From Saccharothrix sp. NRRL B-16348 (GTDB lineage Bacteria > Actinomycetota > Actinomycetes > Mycobacteriales > Pseudonocardiaceae): a stretch of DNA of 64,000 nucleotides. This document shows, one piece after another, positions 7,707 to 16,018 of the stretch (positions within the stretch are counted from its first letter, which is position 1; every line of letters begins with the position of its first letter). Position numbers and translations under genes: made by a program. Location: the NCBI RefSeq assembly GCF_001280085.1, contig NZ_LGED01000247.1, positions 16,718 through 80,717 on the forward strand, read 5' to 3'. The notes beneath the pieces are model-generated. The model had not been told where the DNA came from. It saw only the letters and a program-made list of their open reading frames with translations, and searched no databases.

Positions 7707-8659
7707 TAGACCGGCTTGCGACCCGTCACGGACACGTTGTAGAACACCTCGCGCGGCAGCACCTTGGCCAGCACGTTCTCGTCCACCCAGGACAGCCGCT
7801 GCCAGGTCCGGTAGGCGAACATCGCCCACCCGAAGCCCAGCTTCTCGCGCGGCACGGCGGCCTCGAACGTGCGCACCGGCCAGCCGAACAACGCCGCCGA
7901 CAGCTCCTCGGTCACCGCGCGCACGCCCACCGCGCCCGCGCCGCGAGCGGTCCGCTCCAGGTCCGACGGGTCGAACGTGTGCAGGTCGACGACGGCTTCC
8001 AGGGCCGCCGCCCGGGACGACTCGTCCAGCTCCTCCTGCGGCCGGCGCCACTCGTTCAGCGGGGCCAGCTTGGTCACGTTCGTGGTCAGCCACCAGGTGA
8101 GCTGCCCGAGCTTGCGGGCGTAGAGGTTGCCGACGTTCGTCGGGTCGCCCGCGAACACGAACCGGCCGCCCGGCTTGAGCACCCGCAGCACCTCGCGCAT
8201 CGCGGCGGGCACGTCCGGGATGTGGTGCAGCACGGCGTGCCCCACCACCAGGTCGAACGTGTCGTCGTCGTACGGGATGCGCTCGGCGTCGGCCACCCGG
8301 CCGTCGACCGGCAGTTCCAGCTGCTCGGCGTTGCGCAGCGCCACCTCGACCATGCCCGGCGACAGGTCGGTCACCGAGCCGCGCTCGATCACGTCGCCCT
8401 GCATCAGGTTGAGCAGGAAGAACCCGGTGCCGCAGCCCAGCTCCAGCGCGTGCCCGTACGGCCCGGTGTCACCCGCGACGGCCCGGAAGCGGTCCTTGGC
8501 GTAGGTGATGCAGCGCTCGTCGTACGAGATGGACCACTTCTCGTCGTACGTGCCGGCTTCCCAGTCGTGGTAGAGCACGTTGGCGAGCTTGGGGTCCTTG
8601 TACGCCGCCTCGATCTCCTCGGCGGTGGCGTGCGGGTTGGGCTTGGGATCAACGGCCAC
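7706..8659 (-). CDS. Class I SAM-dependent methyltransferase
   Basis: From GTG 8659 this encodes 317 residues. Motif I LELGCGTGFFLLN is near residue 73, followed by TDLSPGMVEVA (motif II), DDDTFDLVVGHAVLHHIPD and LRVLKPGGRFVF, the full Methyltransf_11 core. The C-terminal 120 residues are an extra helical region with no motif I recognise. The start lies 11 bp inside the upstream enoyl-CoA hydratase gene and the stop overlaps the next gene by one base, so all three are co-translated. The substrate is unknown; a small molecule or lipid is likely. Confidence 0.85.
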   Translation of the reverse strand: MAVDPKPNPHATAEEIEAAYKDPKLANVLYHDWEAGTYDEKWSISYDERCITYAKDRFRAVAGDTGPYGHALELGCGTGFFLLNLMQGDVIERGSVTDLSPGMVEVALRNAEQLELPVDGRVADAERIPYDDDTFDLVVGHAVLHHIPDVPAAMREVLRVLKPGGRFVFAGDPTNVGNLYARKLGQLTWWLTTNVTKLAPLNEWRRPQEELDESSRAAALEAVVDLHTFDPSDLERTARGAGAVGVRAVTEELSAALFGWPVRTFEAAVPREKLGFGWAMFAYRTWQRLSWVDENVLAKVLPREVFYNVSVTGRKPV

Positions 8660-9428
8660 TGAACTTCGCCTTCCCCGGGCCGTTCTCGATGAACGACGCC
8701 ATGCCGGTCTTCTGGTCCTCGGTGGCGAACATCGCCGCGAACAGCTGGCTCTCCAGCTTCAGCCCGCTGCCGAGGTCGGTGTCCAGCCCGCCGTCGATCG
8801 CGGCCTTCGCGGCGGCGTACGCGCGCACCGGCCCGTTCACGAACCGACCCGCCCACCGCTTCGCCGCCTCGTAGACGTCGTCCGGCGCGACGACCTCGTC
8901 CACCATGCCGATCCGCAACGCCTCCTCGGCGCCCACGAACCGGCCGGTGTAGATCAGGTCCTTGGCCCGCGACGGTCCGATCAGCCGCGGCAGGCGCTGC
9001 GTGCCGCCCATGCCGGGGATGACGCCGAGCAGGATCTCGGGCTGGCCGACCTTCGCGTTGTCGCCCGCGATCCGCCGGTCCGCGCACAGCGCCAGCTCGA
9101 ACCCGCCGCCGAGCGCGTACCCGGTGATGGCGGCCACGGTCGGCTTGGGGATCTCCTCCACCGCGCGCAACGCCGACGTGAACGAGCCCGCGCGGGCCGC
9201 CATCTCGGCGTAGGACAGCTCGGCCATCTCCTTGATGTCCGCGCCGGCCGCGAACACCTTCGGCCCGCCGTACACGATCACCGAGTAGACGTCGGCCCGG
9301 TCGGCGGCCTCCAGCGCGGCCGACCGGATCTCTTCCTGGACCTGTCGGTTGAGCGCGTTCATCGGCGGGCGGTCCAGCCGGATCGTGCCGATACCGTCCT
9401 CGACTTCGAGCCTCACGAACTCAGCCAC
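8649..9428 (-). CDS. Enoyl-CoA hydratase/isomerase
   Basis: From GTG 9428 this encodes 259 residues, preceded by a strong ribosome site (GAGGAGGACCGC). It has the crotonase fold: FAAGADIKEMAEL supplies the first oxyanion-hole amide, ALGGGFELALCADRR the second, and GMGGTQRLPRLIG the catalytic region. The second acidic residue is in the expected place, consistent with hydration of 2-enoyl-CoA in beta-oxidation. It heads an operon with two methyltransferases, which makes the physiological pathway less obvious than for a lone fad gene. Confidence 0.9.
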   Translation of the reverse strand: MAEFVRLEVEDGIGTIRLDRPPMNALNRQVQEEIRSAALEAADRADVYSVIVYGGPKVFAAGADIKEMAELSYAEMAARAGSFTSALRAVEEIPKPTVAAITGYALGGGFELALCADRRIAGDNAKVGQPEILLGVIPGMGGTQRLPRLIGPSRAKDLIYTGRFVGAEEALRIGMVDEVVAPDDVYEAAKRWAGRFVNGPVRAYAAAKAAIDGGLDTDLGSGLKLESQLFAAMFATEDQKTGMASFIENGPGKAKFSGR

Positions 9429-9465
9429 GCGGTCCTCCTCGACCTCCGTCGGTGCGCCTCGCAGG

Positions 9466-10269
9466 TTACCCCTCGGTAGTTTTCCGGCGGGCGAAGTACC
9501 TGTCACCCGACCGTTGGAGCTCCAACGGCTGGTCGAACGTCTTCGACAGGTTCTCCTCGGTCAGCACGTCGTCCAGCAGACCCTGCGCCACGATGCCGCC
9601 GTCACGCAGCAGCAGCGCGTGCGTGAAGCCGGGCGGGATCTCCTCCACGTGGTGCGTGACCAGCACGATCGCCGGCGCGTCCGGGTCGAGCGCCAGCTCG
9701 GACAGCCGGGCCACCAGGTCCTCGCGGCCACCCAGGTCCAGGCCCGCCGCGGGCTCGTCCAGCAGCAGCATCTCGGGGTCGGTCATCAACGCCCGCGAGA
9801 TCAGCGTGCGCTTGCGCTCGCCCTCGGACAACGTGCCGTAGGTGCGGTCGGCCAGGTGCTCGATGCCCATCGCGGCCAGCAGCTCCCTGGCGCGGCCGGT
9901 GTCGAGCTTGTCGTACTCCTCGCGCCACCGCCCCAGCACCGCGTACCCGGCGCTGACCACCAGGTCGACCACCTTCTCGTCGGCCGGGATGCGCCCGTTC
10001 AACGCCGAGGAGGACAGCCCGATCCGGGGCCGCAGCTCGGCCACGTCGGTCCTGCCGACCCGCTCGCCGAGCAGGTGCACCTTGCCCTTGGTCGGGTGCA
10101 GCTCCGCGCCGGCCAGCCGGAGCAGCGTCGTCTTGCCCGCCCCGTTCGGGCCGAGCACGACCCAGCGCTCGTCGAGCTCCACGCTCCAGTCGACGTCCCC
10201 GACCAGCGTGGTCTTGCCACGTCGAACCGAAACACCCTGCATGTGGATGACCAGATCTTCGTTTTCCAC
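9466..10269 (-). CDS. ABC transporter ATP-binding protein, stand-alone
   Basis: This encodes 267 residues. The Walker A motif is GPNGAGKTTLLRLAG, the signature is TLSEGERKRTL, Walker B is MLLLDEPAAGLD and the H-loop is VTHHVEEI. No permease or binding protein is adjacent: the downstream gene, 37 bp away, is enoyl-CoA hydratase. It resembles the small ModF/YlmA-like ATPases found without a cognate membrane partner. The start is GTG 10269. Its role in transport, or in ribosome-type functions as in some orphan ABC ATPases, is open. Confidence 0.85.
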   Translation of the reverse strand: MENEDLVIHMQGVSVRRGKTTLVGDVDWSVELDERWVVLGPNGAGKTTLLRLAGAELHPTKGKVHLLGERVGRTDVAELRPRIGLSSSALNGRIPADEKVVDLVVSAGYAVLGRWREEYDKLDTGRARELLAAMGIEHLADRTYGTLSEGERKRTLISRALMTDPEMLLLDEPAAGLDLGGREDLVARLSELALDPDAPAIVLVTHHVEEIPPGFTHALLLRDGGIVAQGLLDDVLTEENLSKTFDQPLELQRSGDRYFARRKTTEG

Positions 10270-10418
10270 GCCTGCCCTCGCCCCGTCGATGCCTCGCCGC
10301 CGCCATTGTTCTGCAACGCCCTCCGCCGGTGGTCCGGTGGGGGGAGGTATGGGCGGGGTCGGTGAACCTCAGCGCGCTCATGCCCACACGGGGCGTGTGT
10401 CCTGGAAAGATCGGACGC

Positions 10419-12527
<2,109 letters not shown>

Positions 12528-12578
12528 GCGCGCCTGACTCAGCGCGCCGACCGAGCCGCGCCGAGCGTGCCGACCGAG

Positions 12579-12640
12579 CATGCTGAACCGAGCCGAGCCG
12601 CGCCGAACCGCGCGTGCTGAACCGGGCGTGCTGAACCGGA
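12579..12640 (+). repeat. Degenerate 14-bp repeats downstream of glgX
   Basis: Three related copies of a TGCTGAACCG core occur: 12579-12592, 12613-12626 and 12627-12640, the last two in direct tandem. The surrounding 12528-12731 stretch is low-complexity CCGAGC/CGCGCC sequence with no convincing reading frame. The repeats lie between the glgX stop and the leader peptide of the cysteine dioxygenase operon. Confidence 0.5.
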
Positions 12641-12731
12641 TGGCTCGGTGACCGACTGCCTCCGCCACCGACGCAATCCTGCCTGGTGAGAGCCCTCCGC
12701 GCGGGCCGCCGATCCGTGGCACGATGCCGGC

Positions 12732-12839
12732 GTGGCCCGCCCGTTGCTGACCTGGTGCGACCGCACGATCGACCTCCTGCTGGTGGCGTCGTGCGGGTGT
12801 AGCCGGACGCGACGTGGCCGCTCCCGCACAGCGGGTTGA
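12732..12839 (+). CDS. Cys-containing leader peptide of the cysteine dioxygenase operon
   Basis: A 35-codon frame starts at GTG 12732: its first part reads ARPLLTWCDRTIDLLL and it then carries VASCGCSR. Cys codons are at positions 9, 21 and 23, the last two being TGC-GGG-TGT. A CACGAT box lies about 8 bases upstream of the GTG, so the transcript may be leaderless. A long hairpin begins immediately after the Cys codons. Short ORFs of this kind (xIDLLxVxSxxC) precede sulfur-amino-acid genes in actinobacteria, and Cys-rich leaderless ORFs act as cysteine-responsive attenuators in mycobacteria. The cysteine dioxygenase starts 59 bp after its stop, which fits that role. Confidence 0.72.
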   Translation: MARPLLTWCDRTIDLLLVASCGCSRTRRGRSRTAG

Positions 12840-12853
12840 CGCCGCGTCGCGTC
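12806..12853 (+). promoter_or_regulatory. Candidate cysteine attenuator hairpin
   Basis: GACGCGACGTGGC (12806-12818) pairs with GCCGCGTCGCGTC (12841-12853), with 12 of 13 Watson-Crick pairs. A smaller CCCGC/GCGGG stem (12823-12827/12831-12835) sits inside the loop. The 5' arm lies within the leader ORF, 5 bases after its last Cys codon, so a ribosome stalled there would mask it. There is no T-run, which suggests Rho-dependent or translational attenuation rather than an intrinsic terminator. Confidence 0.55.
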
Positions 12854-12898
12854 TTGATCGCTACCCCGCCCGACCCGTAGCCATCAGGAGCGACCAAC

Positions 12899-13477
12899 GT
12901 GACCGCGACGATCGCGCGCGCGGACCTGCACCCCGAGCTGGACGTGCGGTTCCTCCGCGACATCATCCACCCCGAACGCGACCTGTGGACGCCGCGCGAG
13001 CTGCGCGAGCTGACCTCGACCGTCGCCGCCGAACTGACCACCCCGTTGCTGGGCATCCTCCGGTTCGACACCGATCGGCGCTGGTGGGCGCGGCTCGGGC
13101 TGACCGAGGGCGTCGAGCTGTGGCTGCTGAGCTGGCTGCCCGGCCAGGGCACCGAGCCGCACGACCACGGCGGCGCCTCGGGCTCGTTCACCGTGCTCAC
13201 CGGCGAGCTGGCGGAGGACTACCGCTACCCCGGTGGGCCGATCCGCAGCGCGCCGCGTCCCGTGGGCAGCGCGCTGGGGTTCGGCGCCGGGCGTGCGCAC
13301 CGGGTGGTGAACCAGGGCACGATCGGTGCGGCGAGCGTGCACGCCTACTCGCCGCCGCTGGTGCCGACCCGGGAGTACCCGAGCCTCGCCGACATCCCGC
13401 CGGAGATCCCGCCGTTGCCCGCCCTGCGGCTGCCGTTGGAGCAGCTGCGCGTTCTGGCCGACCAGGAGGGCCCATGA
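12899..13477 (+). CDS. Cysteine dioxygenase (cupin)
   Basis: This encodes 192 residues from GTG 12899, preceded by AGGAG at 12886-12890. The thiol-dioxygenase cupin iron site is visible: H88 and H90 (EPHDHGG), then H134 (GRAHRVVNQG). Tyr at about 150 (VHAYSPP) matches the active-site Tyr; the crosslinking Cys of animal enzymes is replaced by Gly, as is common in bacteria. It converts cysteine to cysteine sulfinate with O2. It overlaps the rhodanese gene by ATGA and sits behind the Cys leader peptide, so expression is expected to rise with cysteine. Confidence 0.9.
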   Translation: MTATIARADLHPELDVRFLRDIIHPERDLWTPRELRELTSTVAAELTTPLLGILRFDTDRRWWARLGLTEGVELWLLSWLPGQGTEPHDHGGASGSFTVLTGELAEDYRYPGGPIRSAPRPVGSALGFGAGRAHRVVNQGTIGAASVHAYSPPLVPTREYPSLADIPPEIPPLPALRLPLEQLRVLADQEGP

Positions 13478-13860
13478 GTGCCGAGGAGTTGCTGGAGGAA
13501 GCACGACGGGCGTTGACGCGCGTCGAGCCGCACGAGCTGGCCGGTCTGCCGGACGTGCTGGTGGTGGACATCCGGCCGCACCACAACCGCGCGGCGGAGG
13601 GTGAGATCCCCGGCTCGATCCCGGTGGAGCGGATCGTGCTGGAGTGGCGGCTCGACCCGGACGGCGAGCACCGCATCCCCGGTTTCACCGCCGACACGAC
13701 CGTCGTCGTGCTGTGCAACGAGGGCTACGCCTCCAGCCTGGCCGCCCGGGACCTCCAGCGCGTGGGCCTGCCCCGCGCGACGGACCTGGTGGGCGGATTC
13801 CGCGGCTACGTTTCCGCCGGTCTCCCCGTCCGGCCGGGAGCCACCCAGGCCGTCACCTGA
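13474..13860 (+). CDS. Rhodanese-like sulfurtransferase
   Basis: This single rhodanese domain of 128 residues is translationally coupled (ATGA) to cysteine dioxygenase. The active-site loop is CNEGYAS with catalytic Cys81, preceded by the hydrophobic strand TTVVVL. The CH2A-like segment VVDIRP is at 30-35. Genes for a thiol dioxygenase and a single-domain rhodanese are often paired in actinomycetes. The pair would dispose of excess cysteine, with the rhodanese handling persulfide or thiosulfate sulfur. The physiological donor is unknown. Confidence 0.88.
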   Translation: MSAEELLEEARRALTRVEPHELAGLPDVLVVDIRPHHNRAAEGEIPGSIPVERIVLEWRLDPDGEHRIPGFTADTTVVVLCNEGYASSLAARDLQRVGLPRATDLVGGFRGYVSAGLPVRPGATQAVT

Positions 13861-14019
13861 CCTCACAACGGACGGTTTCCGGCACGATCGACCACCGGCT
13901 TACACGCTCGACCAGGACGACATCCCCGCGCCGTTCAACGAACGCGTCGAGAACACTGGAGAAGTGCGCGGCCTGCGTGGGGGCCGACCCGCACGTCCGC
14001 CTACGCGTTCATCACCCCG

Positions 14020-14193
14020 GTGCCGGCGTTCGGCGTCGGCTGGTGGCTCGGCGACGAGCGGTTCAGCTCGATCGTGGCGCTCGGCGCGGCGGTCGTGGTC
14101 GTCGCCGTGGCGGTGCTGTGGATCGATCGGCGGCGCGTGGCCGCGGCGGCTCAGGCCGTCCCGGACCACCTGTCGCAGAAGACGAACCGGTGA
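14020..14193 (+). CDS. Possible small single-span membrane protein, 5' part in another frame
   Basis: A 57-codon frame (GTG 14020, stop 14191-14193) encodes one hydrophobic helix (SSIVALGAAVVVVAVAVLW) followed by a basic/polar tail, the expected inside-positive pattern. Codons upstream in this frame (14005 onwards) also look coding (AYAFITP) but contain no start. A protein-like stretch TLDQDDIPAPFNERVENTGE lies in a different frame from 13904. The most economical reading is a small membrane protein gene of about 290 bp broken by a frameshift. Otherwise 13861-14232 shows nothing definite. Confidence 0.35.
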   Translation: MPAFGVGWWLGDERFSSIVALGAAVVVVAVAVLWIDRRRVAAAAQAVPDHLSQKTNR

Positions 14194-14232
14194 GCGGGGA
14201 ACCGCGAGGTCGGCGGTAGCGTCTCCAGGTCC

Positions 14233-15357
14233 GTGTGGAAAGCGCTGACCGGGCTGGCCCTGGTCGTCCTCGTGGTCTGGCGGCCGAGTGTCGCGACGTT
14301 CGGCGGGGCCGCGGTGGGGGCGTGGGCCGTCAACGCGGCGATGCAGCTCGGCCTGCTGGCAGGCGCGCTGCTGTTCCGCGTGCGTGTGCCGTTGGTCGAG
14401 ATCGGCGTCGGCGGCGAGATCCGCACGTGGACCAAGCCCCACCTGCGGGTGGTGTGGCGGACGATCCCGCTGCTGATGTCGGTCGGCCTCACGTCGATCA
14501 AGGCGCCGGTCCGCCGTCGACTGTGGCTGACCGGGCTCACGTCCGCCGTGGTGTCCGCAGCGGTTGTGGCGGTCGTCTGGCTCGGCGCGCTCGTCTGGTC
14601 GGTCGCGGACCAGCCGTTCCTGCGCGGGTTCGCGGTCGCGGGCACGGCGGTGCTGCTCAACGGCCTGTGGCCGCGGCGCGGCGCGGGCACCACCTCGCCG
14701 GGCTGGTTCCTGTTCGCGCTGCCCCGCGTGTCCGGTCGCACGGCGGCGGAGTTCGAGGCGACGCCCCTGGTCAACCAGGTGACCGACGCGCTCGAACTCG
14801 GCGACCTCGACCGGGCCGAGGCGCTCGCCGACGAACTGGTCGAACGCCACCCCGCGCTGCTGGTCGCCATCGGCGCACGGTCCGCCGTGCTGACCCTGCG
14901 CGCCCGGTACGGCGAGGCGTTGCACATGGTCAGCGGCCTGGTCGGGCGCACCGACCTGGAGCCGCGCGACATGGCGTTCGTGCTGGCCGCGATGGCCAGT
15001 TCCACGGCGAACGCGGTCGAGGGCGGCCAGCTGCCCGCGGACGTCGGCGTGCCCGCGGCGAAACGCGCGGCGGACGGCGCGATGAAGTTCGGCTACCCGC
15101 GCCACCGCTGCACGGGCACGTTGGCGCAACTGGCCCTGATCGAGGACGACCACGCCACCGCGCTGGCCCTCGCCACGCAGGCCAAGGCGACCAGCGAGAG
15201 CGGCCTCGCCCGCGCCGACGCCCTGGCCACGATCGCCCGCGCGCACATGGCGGCCGGTGACAACGCGGCGGCCCGCGCGTCCCTGGTCGAGGCACGACAG
15301 CTCGCCGGCTGGATGCCCCGGGTCGCGGAGACCACGGCCCGGCTCGACATCTCCTGA
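14233..15357 (+). CDS. Membrane protein with C-terminal TPR-like repeats
   Basis: From GTG 14233 this encodes 374 residues. The first 150 carry hydrophobic segments (about 3-20, 25-48 and 95-120, plus a weaker one near 130-145). The C-terminal 200 residues are soluble and helical, with LGDLDRAEALADELVERHPA and later DHATALALATQA and DNAAARASLVEA, which look like tetratricopeptide-type pairs. I do not recognise the family beyond actinobacterial membrane-anchored TPR proteins. Its neighbours give no clear pathway, so a role in protein-protein scaffolding at the membrane is only a guess. Confidence 0.75.
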   Translation: MWKALTGLALVVLVVWRPSVATFGGAAVGAWAVNAAMQLGLLAGALLFRVRVPLVEIGVGGEIRTWTKPHLRVVWRTIPLLMSVGLTSIKAPVRRRLWLTGLTSAVVSAAVVAVVWLGALVWSVADQPFLRGFAVAGTAVLLNGLWPRRGAGTTSPGWFLFALPRVSGRTAAEFEATPLVNQVTDALELGDLDRAEALADELVERHPALLVAIGARSAVLTLRARYGEALHMVSGLVGRTDLEPRDMAFVLAAMASSTANAVEGGQLPADVGVPAAKRAADGAMKFGYPRHRCTGTLAQLALIEDDHATALALATQAKATSESGLARADALATIARAHMAAGDNAAARASLVEARQLAGWMPRVAETTARLDIS

Positions 15358-15369
15358 GATCCGGGCAGC

Positions 15370-15873
15370 TCAGGCGGAAGCCGGCATGGTCGGCATGCCG
15401 CCGTCCGGCACGGGCAGGCCGCAGTTCGCCATGGCGTCGCCCACGGTCTTCAGCCACGTCCCCGTTTCGGCGCGGAGCTTCCCCGGATCCGGCGGCACAG
15501 CGCCGGGCACGATCTTGCTGAGCACGCTGAACGCGCCGGCGAACATCGCCAGGTCGTGCGACAGGCACAGCTCCGGCCCGTCGACGCGGGCCTCGGCGGG
15601 CGCGGTCGTCGGCGGCGTCGGCAGGCACTTCGCCGCCGTCATCGCCACCAGCAGGCGGAGCACGTCACCCAGCGGCACGACCGCCTTGTCGGGCGTGGGC
15701 GGGTCCGCGGCCAGCGGCTCGATCACCGTCTTGAGCGTGTCCGCGAGCTGCGTCACCAGTCCCGCGCACGCGGCGGGAGGTTCCGCCGGTTGCCGCGGCG
15801 CCGACGCGGCCGGGATGACGGCCACGCCGAGCACCACGGCGAGCACCGTGCCGATCGTCGCGAATTTCCTCAC
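15370..15873 (-). CDS. Small secreted protein with conserved cysteines
   Basis: This encodes 167 residues. The N-terminus MRKFATIGTVLAVVLGVAV with IPAASA is a classical Sec signal with cleavage expected after ASA near residue 25. The mature part is Pro/Ala-rich with four Cys (in AACAGL, AKCLP, LCLSHD and NCGLP), probably two disulfides. Helix-like stretches LVTQLADTLKTVIEPL and LGDVLRLLVAMTAAKC suggest a small helical exported domain. I recognise no family. It is convergent with the TPR membrane protein and its neighbour upstream is glgP. Confidence 0.75.
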   Translation of the reverse strand: MRKFATIGTVLAVVLGVAVIPAASAPRQPAEPPAACAGLVTQLADTLKTVIEPLAADPPTPDKAVVPLGDVLRLLVAMTAAKCLPTPPTTAPAEARVDGPELCLSHDLAMFAGAFSVLSKIVPGAVPPDPGKLRAETGTWLKTVGDAMANCGLPVPDGGMPTMPASA

Positions 15874-15971
15874 GCCGGAAGCGTAAGCGCGGACGCGCGC
15901 CCACCTGCCGGTGAAACCGGCGACTTCACCCGACCGAAGAAACCCGGCCCACCAGCGTGAACGCGACCCCG

Positions 15972-16010
15972 GACCAGATGACCGCCGGTCACGCCGACGG
16001 TCATCTGATC
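15972..16010 (-). terminator. Hairpin after glgP
   Basis: GACCAGATGACCGCCGG (15972-15988) and CCGACGGTCATCTGATC (15994-16010) pair at 15 of 17 positions around a 5-base loop, starting 9 bases past the glgP stop on the minus strand. There is no T-run, as is usual for actinomycete hairpin terminators. Confidence 0.6.
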
Positions 16011-16018
16011 GAGGGATG

